A DNA stretch of 64,000 nt from Centropristis striata (lineage: Eukaryota > Chordata > Actinopteri > Perciformes > Serranidae), in the NCBI RefSeq assembly GCF_030273125.1, contig NC_081536.1, positions 12,704,320 to 12,768,319 of the forward strand. Direction: 5' to 3'. The notes under the pieces were generated by a model. That model saw only the letters and a list, made by a program, of their open reading frames with translations, made no database searches and was not told the DNA's origin. Made by a program: the position numbers and the translations under genes. Position 1 is the stretch's first letter. Each line of letters begins with the position of its first letter. This document shows, one piece after another, positions 1-12,149 of this stretch.

Positions 1-803
1 TATTTCCATGAAATGATTGTGACAATGTGATTCATTCTTGATGGATAAAGTTTGTATCTTCTTAAAACCTAATTAATCAATCTCTTTCAAACATATCACA
101 ATGAAAATGGAACCACAATTCACAGAGGATTGTGTCTGAAAACAAAATCATTCCAACTTTATGGGCGACCGTGTATACATAAATATGCAGCACATAACTC
201 TTTGTAAAACAATTAGACATTTTTCATTTCTGTTTGTTTACAGATAAAGCAAAGAGATATAATGTGTTCATTAGTGATCTTTTTAACTTTGTACAGAGCG
301 AGGCCTTCACCTTTAATCCTCACTCCATCCTGTTTCAATCATTTTGATGCAGCCACATAGAATTTTCCCTCCGAACCGAAGGCCTTTTGGCTGCCATTCG
401 GTTCTCAGTCAACTTTGAGCCACTGTAAACATGCCTATTCATTCAGTTGCAGGGTGTCACCATGAGATGGCACTTTCCTCGCAAAAACACATTAACCAAG
501 CAGTAGGGATAACAATAGTATCCCCTGCACAAATAAATAAGTAAAGGAACAGATGGAAAATATAGAACACAGAAGAGTAAAAAGTGAAACATAAAACCTT
601 AAAGATGCTTTGATGCTAATATAGTAGCCTTCAGCTTGTTCTGCAGTTCGGCTATACTGTGGGCTTACACTGAGTGAAATATTCAAACCAAATACTCTGT
701 GTTGTTTTTAAGGCTACGCAGTCCTTAAAATAGAAATATTACTGATGTCTTGATCTAAGGAGAAAGTCCACAGCCTCTATCTAAAGCTCTTGTTTCTGTC
801 CAG

Positions 804-851
804 GATGAGAACATCATGCAGTCCATGCAGCTGTTTGACAACGTCATCTAA
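804..851 (+). CDS. kcnip2: Last coding exon of a Kv channel-interacting protein (KChIP), probably kcnip2
   Basis: The exon follows a pyrimidine-rich acceptor ending in CAG at 801-803 and encodes 16 codons: DENIMQSMQLFDNVI, then TAA. This is the family-specific C-terminus of the KChIPs, which are EF-hand calcium sensors that bind the N-terminus of Kv4 channels and control A-type current. The Asp in the LFDNVI ending fits KCNIP2 better than KCNIP3 or KCNIP4, which as I recall have LFENVI; the paralogue choice rests on that recollection. The preceding exon, with the last EF hand, is not seen in bases 1-800, so that stretch is taken as intron. Only this exon lies in the window. Confidence 0.72.
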   Translation, partial: DENIMQSMQLFDNVI

Positions 852-2915
852 GAATCTGGACCAGAGAGTATGCTGGCACCAGGGAGGGGAGTGTGTGTGT
901 AAGAGGATTCAGGGTTGCAGAGCTTGAAAGAGTTAGTGAATGTGTGTGTGTATGTGTGGCCGTCTTCTGACTTGCAAGCTTGTGCTTGTGTGTCTGTCGA
1001 GAGCTGTGAGTTGAGGGCCCCGAGAGGCCCTCTCCCTCCTCCTGGACCCCCAGTGACATTTCTCCATGCAACAATGGAGCTTCCCCGACTCCCTTCCTCA
1101 TCATGCAGAACCTTAGTTTTACCCCTGAGGCACAGAGAAAGAAGGCAAGCAGCGGGCCCACAGGCACTGGCACACGCAAGAACCCCACCTGTTTTTATTT
1201 GAACTTTTATTTATTACTTTTTTCTGATGGAGGAACTATCGCAGCCTGTAACGGCTCAACTCAGAGGGAGGGTTTCCCCCCAAACCTTGGTCTAAGATCC
1301 TTTTCCCTGTGATGGCTGAGATTTGGATTTGTGAATCTGATCCCGCCTCTGTGCATGTGGATAAACACCTCCCTGGAGCCACTAGGCTGCTCGCACACTG
1401 GCCATAAAAATAGAAATGAATCTACCGCCATCTTGTGGACGAGGAAGAGAAAGACACTTCCTGAGGAAACGGCTGATGAATTGGAGATCGAGGAGATCCA
1501 GTTTTACAGATGGAGGTTCAAAACGTGTTGATTTCCATGGGGAACTGATTACAATATCGCATGATGATGTCACTAATATCCAATTATGTATTTACAGAGA
1601 TACTCCAAAGTCTGCTTGTCTGTCTGCTGTTCCTAGTCATTCACAGGTGCCTCACCCTTTGTGTATGTGTGTGTGCATGTGTAACAGAAAGAGATGTCAT
1701 CCATCTTACCTATGTAAGACTCTAATGGGACAACACCCACCTCCATTCATGGGATATGGTAAAATAATTACGAGCCTTCCAAACTATTACAGTCTTAGCT
1801 GTAGGTGTCTATTGACTGTTGTACATTTTCTAGCATTCCCAATGGTGTGATATTAGACAGTACAACGTGGGGATGGCACTATAGTTGGTGAGCTGTTTTT
1901 ACAACCCCAGCTTGTCTTAACACAAGACTGGCATACCACAGTCGTACTCGTCTATCAGTATACATTCAAGGGGAATTTATTAGATTGCAGATTGTATTGT
2001 GATTTTCTTGTATTCGGAAATGTCATGTGGCTGTAGCAGGTTCTACCACTTCAAAAAAAAAAAAAAAAATTCAAAACCCTTGTTGCATTCAATTAGGCTC
2101 ATTCAATTTCAAAGATAGTATGTGTGTTAGTGAGAGAGACATGGTTTAATTACATTTTTTATGCCCCCCTCTCCCCTCATTCTGTATTCTCCCTCTCTGT
2201 AACACCAAAGAGAAGATATAAATTAAAGCATTACATACAGCCACTCTAAGTTAAGACATATAGCCCATCTGTGGGTGAAGAGAGAGGGAGATGCTCTGTA
2301 GTAAGAAGGGCAAGGGGCAATCAGAGATAATAGGAGGCACAGTGGGGATGTGGGTAACCTGCACATTGTCCAAACAGGAGTGGAGTTTTAGGTTGTAATC
2401 CCACGTTAACAGAAAGACATTTGAACTTATTGATAAACTTTCAAACTAGAACTACTATCAAATCTAGGATGGTGTGGGCACTCAAGCTGTAATTAAATAG
2501 GCTATAGTGTCTTTTAAATGCAGAGGGATTGACATGGAATAGCAATAATGTTCTCTACCACGTATCAGCACCTTTCCACTCATCAAACCTCTCAGCACTG
2601 TCTAAGGGTGCACTAATGCCCTGGTGAAAATATGCACTTCCAAAATTATTTTTTTCCATTTTTTTTTTTTTTTACGTTATTATTTTTTCTTGGGGAAAAA
2701 GTGCTTTGGCTCTGATTGTTCCTTGCCAATAGTTTTTAACTTCCATTCCTGACCACAAGTAAAACCTGTCTATACCCGCATGTACTGTGTCTAGAACAAT
2801 GAAAACCTACTAACCCGTTGTACTGACTGTCTAGTTAGCTAGCCTCAACTGGTTGCATTACGTATTCAAAATGTGTATATTTTGTACAGAGACAATAAAA
2901 ATCACAGTTACTATG
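852..2915 (+). other. kcnip2: 3'UTR of the KChIP gene, ending at a poly(A) signal
   Basis: No coding exon is visible between the stop codon at 849-851 and a canonical AATAAA at 2894-2899, so I read this stretch as a long 3'UTR. It contains GT-rich stretches, a poly-A run near 2054 and T-rich runs near 2650. The short ORFs in it show no protein-like composition. An internal 3'UTR intron cannot be excluded. Confidence 0.5.
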
Positions 2916-2924
2916 CAAAATTGA

Positions 2925-3691
2925 CTGGAGTTTGAATTTTAAAGACTTCTTTATTAAAATAAGAGGCTTCCATTTTCAGAAGGAACAGTACAAAGCAGCA
3001 ATCAAAATTCTACATGTTTTAACCTCATTATACATCACCACAATGTCAGCAAGAAAAGGTTCATAAGTTAAATATACATAATTTTACATACAATCCCAAC
3101 AGCTACATCTGATTCAACTAACAGGCAGTGTGTAACCAAACACAAGGCAACAGGCAATCAGAACATCCTGTTAAAGCTGTATACAATTACAAAATAAATC
3201 GTAAGGTATTCCTGCAGAACTCTGGCTGGCTGCAAACCAAATATGCATCCTTCATTGAAAATCCTGTTGCTGTGTCATTACAGCGTTAGAAACTGAAAAT
3301 GTGCTTGAATTTGCACATCTGTGTTTAAATCCTTGCAAAACAAAAGTTCTTAATGTGAAATAACAAAAGGTATCCACAAAAGCTTCAGTCTGTTTTTCAT
3401 TGACAGCCTTATTGTACTTATTGACTTTATCAACAACACTCAAATGACACTCCTGCTTTAATGACAATGTGATGAAATACTGCAAAGTCACCACATGATG
3501 ATTACATTGCAGCATCACAGACTTCATGTTTAGCATTTGCATATTAGTCCAGTGTTAAATTAAACATTTATCAGTTTTTAACATGTTTTCAGTCTTCTCT
3601 CTGAAGGCCTCGTTAACAGTGACACTGCTGTCTCTTAGAGACTTAAGGTGCAGCTAGTAGGGATTGGATTTGCCCATAAAGGAGCAGGCAT
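2925..3691 (-). other. cox15: 3'UTR of cox15
   Basis: No other gene is seen between the cox15 stop (3694-3692) and an AATAAA read on the minus strand at 2955-2950. The ORFs here (for example 3252-3542 and 3643-3903 on the minus strand) have no family resemblance, and the second overlaps coding exon 9 in another frame. The interpretation as 3'UTR is an inference from position. Confidence 0.5.
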
Positions 3692-6272
3692 TTACTTGGG
3701 CATTTTCCTGAGTTCTGCCAGAACCCAAATGGCCAGCGAGAGAAGAGCCACAGAGCCAGACTGGTGAGTTGCTGCCAGTGGAGTGGGGACATACAGTAAC
3801 AGGGTGCTGATGCCGAGGGCAACCTGAGGAAAACAAACACATAGAGTTCAGTTACACTGAAGAGTGACAGACTGAGTTTATATGTTTCTGTGCTGACTGA
3901 CAACCTACCTGTCCATAGGCCATTGCTGTGAGGAGGCTGATGGCTATCTTAGCCCTCCTGGGCAGCATCATCCTCCTTGAGAACATGTAGAGGCCTGTAA
4001 TCGCAGTCAAAGAGGAGATCGCCTAGAGAAAAAAAACAAGAGACCATTAACAATATGACTGAATGGGATAGGAGATGAGGTCCAATTATGTTTAATTTAT
4101 GCTGAAATGTTGCAGATGTACCAAATTACAGAAAAATATCCTAACCGCTTAACTTAATTTCAAACATGAGAAAAATTTGGTGGCTGTATTCACAAAACAT
4201 TTTTATCCTGCCACCAAGAGGACATGCTGCACTAAATGTTTCTAGCTAAGAGTTGCTCTTAAAACCTTATCACAAAGCAGCTCATACAAACATTTTCTTA
4301 GGATTTGGGAGAATGCTTAAGCTAAGAGAGAGGGTGAGGTATGTTTCTTCTACACCAAAAAATCCTTAATGTCATCCTGAGATAAGATAAGCCACAGAAG
4401 ATTATTTATGTTTAGAAAAGTCAACATACCAAAATTCTGTGGTCAAACTGCACAGTTGTGGGATTTTCAAAAATGTTTTTGAGGGCTGGAGAGAATGCCA
4501 ATAGATCATCTGGGATCCATCGCTCTCCCATCTTAGGAAAGGAGTTATACACCAGCCCAGCGTCCAAACCAGCAACAAATGCACCTGTGGAAAAGCATTA
4601 ATGAAATGGTTACAAATTGATCTGCATATATATTGGTACATTCTCATATCCATTTTAACAGTCTGAAACATTAGGTGTTATACGTTCAAGTATTTACTTT
4701 AATAAAGTTGTCCCACTTGACTTTGAATATGCTCTACACTAAGCTTTTTTTTTTTTAATTACTGACCTTGACAGAAATGTGTATGAATATTTGTTTGTGA
4801 CACTGCATTCACACAAGAACAAGCAGTACCTGAAAGAGCAGTAAGGAAGACGAGTCCACCAGTCCCCTTGGCAAACCTCCTAAGCTGCATGAGACGTTGG
4901 GTTTCTGCCAACTGTGAAATTATAAAAATGTAAACTTGAACTTTTTGTGACATTTGCTCAAACAGACAAAGGTTAAAACGGCATTACTGAAGATATAGAC
5001 AGAAATTAGAAGTATTATAGGTGGCCTGAAGGCAAGAGACTTCCTGTTTCTGTACCTTGTGTGTAGGCAGCAGCAGAGTGAGCCCGGTCCAGAGACTGGC
5101 ACAGTAAAGCAGCAAGGCAGAACCAAGGTGAGCACTCAGACGATACTGGCTGACCCGCGGGACGTCATGAGACTCAGGCTTCTCCTCCAGACCGCTTTTT
5201 ACCATGTACCACCCCAGAAGGCCCTGGCATGACACACACACACACAATTCAGCCATTCATTTGTTTTTGAGTGAGAAACAGTAAGTATGAACTTCATATA
5301 ATCCTCAATACACTCCAGTTTTCTTACCTGGAAGAAGACAAATCCACAAAGCCCGAGCACTTTTCCCTTCATGGAGCGAGTGAAGTATCCTTTCTTCCAG
5401 AAGTAAACAGTGGGTAGGATGTAAGCAAGTCCAACCAGCCTTCCCCACATACGATGACCCCACTCCATGTAGAAGATAAACTTAAACTCTGGCAGCGTCA
5501 TGTCATGGTTCATTCTGTGAAATCATAATCAATGACAGCAGTGTTTTGATTATCAACGATTGGGTTCCTTCAAAATTGTTCAAGTGTGTGAATTCATAAG
5601 GTAAACCGAACAGATGGGGCCTTCCTTACATTTTGAATTCAGGAAACTGTTGGTACTTAGAAAACTCAGCCTCCCACTCTGCTTGTGACTGAGGAGGCTT
5701 CATCTCTCTCACCAGATGCCAGTCAACCATGGAAAGCCCAGATTCTGTCAGCCTGATTAAAACAAACAGATAACACACAAACAGTAAGTACCTATCAACA
5801 CTATTCAACATAGGGACTGATGTACACAAACATACTTTTTAAGTCACTTTACCTTGTGACACCACCCAAGACAACAGCCCCAACCACCAGTCCGCTGCAG
5901 CCGAGTAACCAGCGACCTAGTATGCGATTTGTGGCTGCGTTGGGAACAGCAGCTGCTGCTGGGGTGGAGGAGGCCCCTGCTTCCGCCGTGATGGTGCTCT
6001 GACTTCTTTTCACAAGCCATTGTCGGAGCTGTGGACTCCGCTGATGTTGTTCATAAATAAAGAGAAAACTGTTATTTGCAAAGACATTTTTTTTTTACTA
6101 CACGAGAGAAATTTTAGTTATATAGTGTACTAGATCTAGGTAACAATTAAATCACATTTTGTTTTCAATTATGATTTTGTGACAGCAATTCGGTGAACAA
6201 GTTACTTGCCAAAGGCACACATGCACACACAACACTCATATACTGTTGCTGATATTGTTGTGGTTTTATTGC

Positions 6273-6321
<49 letters not shown>

Positions 6322-7078
6322 CATCACTATTACGTAGTCATATTATTTTCTTTATGTTAATTTAGTGCTCTTTATAATATTGTAAAATTATTGAGAAGCT
6401 TCAGATAAGCCCATTTAGGTTTTCTTTCTCTCCCCGCACTGTATTTATTTTTTTATTTTGTCACTCTCTTTTGTATCTTTGTTACAAAAAAAGACAAATA
6501 AAGGCCTAAGAAGAATAAACTGTTTTACCAGTTTAGTGTGGAGGAAATGACCTCTTCCCAAAAGAGGAGACTCTTAAAGCAGCATATTGATGTCCAAGGT
6601 ATTAGAGGTGATTAACCTACATGACACTTCCTTTCTCATCCTAGCTCAATTCTGACACATTTACTTTGTCCTGATATACATTCAAGACTTCTGGACAAAA
6701 GGCTTGCAGGTTGGTTTGTTTACTGTCTCTGGTTGTTTGGGAAATCCAGTCATTGGAAATAGCAGTGGTAACGTTACATTTAAGTTGTTATGAAATCTAT
6801 TATGTCGGTCCATTCATATATTAGGTGACAGTTAGCTGATAACATTTCATAGTGTCATGACTGCTGCAGAGTACAGCCTGGGAGTTAGCTCATGAGTTAC
6901 CTTTTCGTAAATATCTGACATATCATTATACTACATGCAGTGCAGTGTCTGACCTTATCATGCTTCCTTAGCTAGTTAGCAGCTATGCTAACTATTTACT
7001 CACATTGCTGTATTGAAATCCCTTGCTGGCACTTCTGCAACCGCAAAAGATGGTTGTCCGTACTGAAGAGAGTAACAT
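3692..7078 (-). CDS. cox15: Heme A synthase COX15, nine coding exons, 407 aa
   Basis: COX15 oxidises heme O to heme A in the inner mitochondrial membrane for cytochrome c oxidase. Coding exons (minus strand, 5' to 3'): 7078-7004, 6040-5853, 5752-5630, 5514-5328, 5223-5056, 4911-4830, 4584-4430, 4022-3909, 3823-3692. They join in frame (1224 nt). Exon 1 (MLLSSVRTTIFCGC...) and the start of exon 2 are basic and hydroxylated, like a mitochondrial presequence. The first membrane helix is RILGRWLLGCSGLVVG. Conserved histidine contexts of the family are present: NHDMT, GHRMWGRL, SAHLGSA, FDHRIL and LAATHQSGS, the probable heme ligands among them. Length matches human COX15 (410 aa). The start was chosen because it is the first ATG and opens the presequence. 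A poly(A) signal lies at 2955-2950. It is convergent with the KChIP gene and divergent from cutc. Confidence 0.95.
6277..6316. repeat. (TA)n microsatellite in cox15 intron 1
   Basis: About 20 tandem TA units lie inside the intron between coding exons 1 and 2 of cox15. The repeat is perfect and self-complementary. Confidence 0.95.
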
Positions 7079-7724
7079 CTCTGAGTTCTAGCTAATGTCC
7101 GCTGGCGCTGAACTGGTCCTGCAGTGCTGTAACGTTAGTCAAAGATGAAGCTAAAAACGGGATGTTACATACATGTTTCCTAACAGCTCAACTTTGACCT
7201 CTTGACGTCATAACAAATTGACGAACAAAAGTAAGATTTTTTTTTTCATTTGCCAGTCGGTAAACGCGATACCAACATACATAGCAACATTAATATTATT
7301 TTTGTTTTAAAAAATATAACGTTATTGTCGATACGGGACGTCCAAGTAGTAAGCGCATGTTTTGGTTTCTTAGCGTATCCCGCAAGGGCGGTCACCCGTC
7401 TCCTGTATAGCACCGTCCACCCGCCACACCATGTTTATTTAAATTCAACTTATCCGGGAAATGCTGATCCCCTGTAATGTAGCCACTGCGTGTTGGAGCA
7501 GAAGTTAATCACCAACAAAACATGTACTGATTTATAGCGCTTCCAATCGACCGATAAGGTCCATGAATCGATAGGAAGTGGATTGGACAGGTAGTTGTTG
7601 TGGAATTAAAAAACCTGAATGCTTGAAAGCTGAATGATTGTGGACGTTTTAGCTGACACATTCACATTAATCTCTTTCTGTTCCTGTTTGTCTGTCATTC
7701 TATCTCACTGTCCAGATTGTGAGG
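7079..7724. promoter_or_regulatory. Shared divergent promoter region of cox15 and cutc
   Basis: The cox15 start codon (7078, minus strand) and the cutc start codon (7725, plus strand) are 646 bp apart and point away from each other. A perfect palindromic CRE, TGACGTCA, lies at 7203-7210. Directly beside it, TTTGACCTC (7193-7201) reads on the other strand as GAGGTCAAA, a nuclear-receptor half-site context. A pyrimidine-rich acceptor ending in CAG sits just before the cutc ATG (about 7714), so cutc probably has an upstream non-coding exon in this interval. The head-to-head arrangement also holds in mammals. Factor binding is inferred from motifs only. Confidence 0.6.
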
Positions 7725-10689
7725 ATGGCAGAAAGTTTTTTAATGGAGGTGTGTGTGGACTCCGTGGAGTCTGCTGTCAGTGCTGAACGAGGAGGTTGGT
7801 AACTTTTAGTGAAAACACACTGTGGTGCTTTTACTTTTTAACCTACCATGACCCGCTTGCAGGTAATACATGCATTTGTAGGGGCTTAAGGTTGTAGACA
7901 ATCAGACTATTTTGGCACTTTTTCAGACTTCTTCTTCTTCTCTGTGCTGTGTATTAAATGTGCATGCTGTGTTTCTTCATTACAAAGACCACAAAGCTAC
8001 ATATAGGTGAAGTATGAGAGATTGTCTCTTCTGACAGGTGCAAGTCGACTTGAACTGTGTTCTAGTCTTCTGGAGGGAGGACTCACTCCCAGTCAAGGTG
8101 AGCTCAATGCATGTCTGTATAGATACACAACCCTAAACTGTCTGCTGAGACCAGACAAGCACATACAATCACATAGGGTATATCACCATTATTTGCTTTG
8201 CCACAGGATTGCTGCAAGTAGTGAAGCAGTATGTAAAGATTCCAGTCTATGTGATGATACGGCCCCGTGGGGGGGACTTCCTCTACTCAGACCAGGAAGT
8301 GGAAGTGATGAGGAAGGACATAGACATGATGAAGAGCCACGGGGCTGACGGACTTGTGCTGGGAGCCCTGACAGAGGATGGACGTGTGGATGCGGAGCTC
8401 TGTATGGAGTTACTGGGTATTGCCTGTTTACTTGATCTTATCTGTATTGTCTTACAAGGCACTAAACAAGCACAATATGCTTATTTAAAAGTGCATGATG
8501 TACATTTCTACAAAAGATAATGTTTACATTATAGAAATGTCCTATAATCAGAGGTTACAGGTTTACTCAGTCTTAGTTCTTTTTTAAAATTGTGCCAAAA
8601 CCTAATAAAACTCATTAAAATTCTACTTTAAAAAATCACCCTCAAACAAACAAAACAAATGACTATTAGTTATGTTTATTGTGATCAAATAGTGGACTCC
8701 TTAGGACATTTAAATGCAAAAATATTGGATATACAAAATAAAATTTGTAGTCAACATCATCAGTTGAAATTTTGACAAGGCATAGTAGGAATGAAACAGT
8801 GTATTTGATTATATTAGCAATGGCTTCATTCCTTTTAACTGTTCCAGTTGTAGGGGCTATATTTATGCAAGTTGGTATGCTGGAACCCTGTTTGAGCCAC
8901 CTAGAAAAATTAGTTTAAGGGTACGCTATAGTTCTGGAATTTCCACCAGATTACCTTGCCTTGTTTAAGGCAATTTTTATACTGCAACTTTGCAGTTTAT
9001 ATACAGTACTTAGTTTGCACAGCTTAATATAAGACACAGTCTGAAGAGTATTTAATCCCATACAGGTAATGTTCTGAGGTCGTTTCAAGAACAACATATA
9101 ATGAGTCATAGATGATTAAAAAAATTGAACTTTGCCTCAAGAACATGTTGTGGACCTGTCTCTTCTAACTTTAAAGTCTTTGATACATCTTCATCACCTA
9201 TTTACTCTATTATCCCCGGACATAGACATAGGCTACAATTAATTAAAATATAATTATAATTACATGTTATATTTTTAGATTAATTGTTCAGTCTATAAAA
9301 TGTGTGAAATTGGTAAAAAAACAACAACTAAAAACTAAATCATGACCACGTCTAAAGCCAACAGTCCAAAGATATTCAATTTCTATCATAGAATTAAAAA
9401 GAAAACAAGTTTGAGGTTTTGTATTGATCCATGCATTTTTCTAATTGTCACTTTTTGCTCTCTAGCTGCTGCTCGACCTTTGCCTGTGACCTTCCACCGA
9501 GGTAACTTTCTTCTCCTTCAAATCAGATGTAGACTTCATTCATTCATTCATTACCATTAACCGCTTATCCGCAATCGGGTCGCGGGGGGCTGGAGCCTAT
9601 CCCAGCTGTCATTGGGCGAGAGGCGGGGTACACCCTGGACAGGACGCCAGACTATCGCAGGGCTGACACATAGAGACAGACAATCACACTCTCATTCACA
9701 CCTATGGGCAATTTAGAGTCCCCAATTGAAACTAAGTGCATGTTTTTGGACTGTGGGAGGAAGCCGGAGTACCCGGTGAGAACCCACGCTGACACGGGGA
9801 GAACATGCAAACTCCACACAGAAGAGCCGCAGGCGGGAGGCGAACCGGCGACCCTCTAGCTGTGAGGCGAGAGCGCTAACCACTACACCACCGTGTAGCC
9901 CTAGATGTAGACTTAAATCTTTAAAATGTCCATGCATCTGCCAGCAACTACACGAGAAAAGATTACACAAAGCCTTGATAGGATGAAAAAACTGTTATTA
10001 AAGTGATATTGATCATCCTGCAGCTTTTGACATGGTCCATGACCCAGTGGTTGCTCTGGAGACGCTGGCATCATTAGGGTTCCAGCGTCTGTTGACAAGT
10101 GGCTGTGACAGCTCTGCTTTGGAGGGACTCCCACTCATTAAACGGCTCATTGAGCAAGTATGTATAATTATATAATAATGCTGATTAGTCACATAAGACA
10201 GGCAGCTTGTGGCTTGTAGCTTCTTCCATTGTTATATCATACTCTCCATCTTTTCTTCCGCTAAACAGGCTAAAGGGAGAATTGCCATCATGCCAGGTTA
10301 GTATGCTTTCTTCTCTCTTGTAAAATGTGTATGCAGTTATTTTTTAATTTATTGATATCATCTTTGAATACAGGAGGGGGTATCAATGAGAGAAACCTGC
10401 AGAGAATCTTAGAGGGCTCGGGGGCTCAAGAGTTTCACTGCTCAGCCCGCTCCAGTAGAGATTCTGCCATGAAGTTCAGGTATATATGATTTTTCACATC
10501 GCAACAAACATAAGACTTTACAACTAACTAACTAACTGTTGTTGTTGCTGTCTGTCTAACTATGTTTCCATATGCAGGAACACCTGTGTGTCGATGGGAG
10601 CTGCTTTCTCAGCACCTGAGTACGGCCTGAAGGTGGCAGATGTGAGCAAAGTCCGCACTCTTAATGCAATAGCTAAAAATACCTTGTGA
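7725..10689 (+). CDS. cutc: Copper homeostasis protein CutC homologue, eight coding exons, 251 aa
   Basis: CutC proteins are TIM-barrel proteins linked to copper handling; the exact reaction in animals is not settled. Coding exons: 7725-7794, 8038-8097, 8207-8416, 9466-9501, 10024-10157, 10269-10296, 10374-10479, 10578-10689; together 756 nt in frame. The start ATG opens MAESFLMEVCVDSVESA. Family landmarks follow in order: LTPSQGLLQVVKQ, VMIRPRGGDFLYS, ADGLVLGALTEDG, RPLPVTFHRAFDM, LTSGCDSSALEG, MPGGGINERNL, EFHCSAR and KVRTLNAIAKN near the stop. The length is close to the human protein. Intron 3 carries a SINE with a target-site duplication. The exon 1 donor (GTTGGT) is weaker than the others. 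Expression is probably coupled to cox15 through the common promoter. Confidence 0.95.
9040..9420. repeat. Dispersed repeat, copy A (second copy at 12150-12620)
   Basis: This AT-rich block in cutc intron 3 is clearly similar to 12150-12620. Both share CCCATACAGGTAAT near the left, CTCTATTATCCC in the middle, and GTCTATAAAATGTGTGAAAT then CCAAAGATATTCA towards the right. The right half resembles a very common teleost repeat that carries GGCTGCAACTAA and CCCAAAGATATTCAG; I recall that family but cannot confirm its class. Confidence 0.7.
9537..9902 (-). mobile_element. tRNA-derived SINE in cutc intron 3, with 12-bp target-site duplication
   Basis: Read on the minus strand, the element starts GGGCTACACGGTGGTGTAGT, with an A-box-like GTGTAGTGGTTAGCG and a B-box-like GGTTCGCCTCC, as in a tRNA head. 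A long body follows, common in teleost genomes, and it ends in an (ATGA)n-type tail seen as CATTCATTCATT at 9537-9548. The direct repeat AGATGTAGACTT occurs at 9525-9536 and 9903-9914, exactly at both ends. The element is about 366 bp and nearly full length. Confidence 0.85.
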
Positions 10690-12149
10690 ATGGGTACTGG
10701 ACAATAGTAACAGGCAACAAAACAGATACCTCAAAACTGATCATGAGTAATTATACTGATATGTCAGCATTTATTTCCACTTAAATCCAGAAAAAGGAGA
10801 CATTTGAAAACTGCCACAAGTGCTCCTTTTCCCCCTTTTTAACTGATAAAACTGTCCTTGTAAAGTTAGAGCTCAGGGAAAACTCTTCTGGGACACACTG
10901 TCAAAGTATCTCACAGGAGAGAGCAATGAAAATTTCACATGTATTACTATACTTCTGTATGTGGCCTCAAGAATAGTGTAACAAAATACACAATAGATTG
11001 GTAAATTTAAAATTCTTGTGTTCTTTAAATCAAGAAAAAGCACCGATAAGTGCTTTCAGAATAGTATGTTTTCGAGTTGCCATACAGTAGACTTATATTT
11101 ATTTGAAGCACTTGCCATTCATAGTGGAAGATAGCATAAGGTTTTGAACTCCTGTTCTTTTTTTTTTCTCAAGAGCATAAACATTGTGACTTGGTTCAGT
11201 TTGCCCAGCATTGAATTAAATTCCCACATTGTATTAAAAAAAAGAAGAAAAAAAAGAGCCATGTCTTTTTTTTAATATATCAGAGGTCAAGGTGCTGTAT
11301 AAATGAGAGATTAATGATGATAGATGAAAGAGAATACATGTCTATTCAGACAGAAAGACACCATGGGAAAATATTGTTCTTTGGACATTAAAGCATGTAA
11401 ACATGTTCTAGTAGAAACCAAAAATATAAGTTTGCACTTTTGCAGAATCATGCATAATTGACATTAGTTTTCACTGTTCTTTGTGAAGTTGGAGAGTCAT
11501 GGTAACATGACAAGTTTACTGAAGTTGCAAATTTGAGAGTGTCACTGAACCTGTGATGTCATTCAACATAACATAAAGGGTAATCATTAGACAGTCATTG
11601 GGGCACTGACATGGTGAGGACATAGGATGATGTCATGACAACTATTTCTTGTCATCAATTTAAAGCAAAAGGTCAATTGCCTTGTTAAAGCTATAGTACT
11701 GGACTTTTACAGATAAATGATTGGCTGATCTCTGGGTTTGTTAGTATGCAGTAATACAGTTTATTGTAGAGAATGAGTAGTTTATTAACTCCACAAATGT
11801 TACAGGAACAGTGCACACAATGCAGCACTAACAATTATTCACAGTGTAGCTGCTATTTCTGGTTCTGTGATTGGTTTTACGGTACACCAATTCACCTTTA
11901 TCACCCATTACCTTGACAGGCAGGTAGGAGGGAGAGATCATAGTGATGGAGTGGCAGCTTGGAGTATGGCAGAAGCAATAACAGTGTTTGTTGGATTACA
12001 ATCACAGCCAGGAGAGGGAGTCGAAAGGTTTCTGTAAACCTTTAATTAAAAAAAAAAAAAAAAAGAAAGAAAAATGTTATTTTTAATGCTATAGGCTCAG
12101 GAGGTATTAAGACAATGTGCCACAAAACTTTTAGCCCAGCTATAAACTT

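Noticed and set aside
1416..1850. 144-aa ORF after the KChIP stop codon
   Set aside because: It has no family resemblance and lies in the presumed 3'UTR; the composition looks like random AT/GT-rich sequence.
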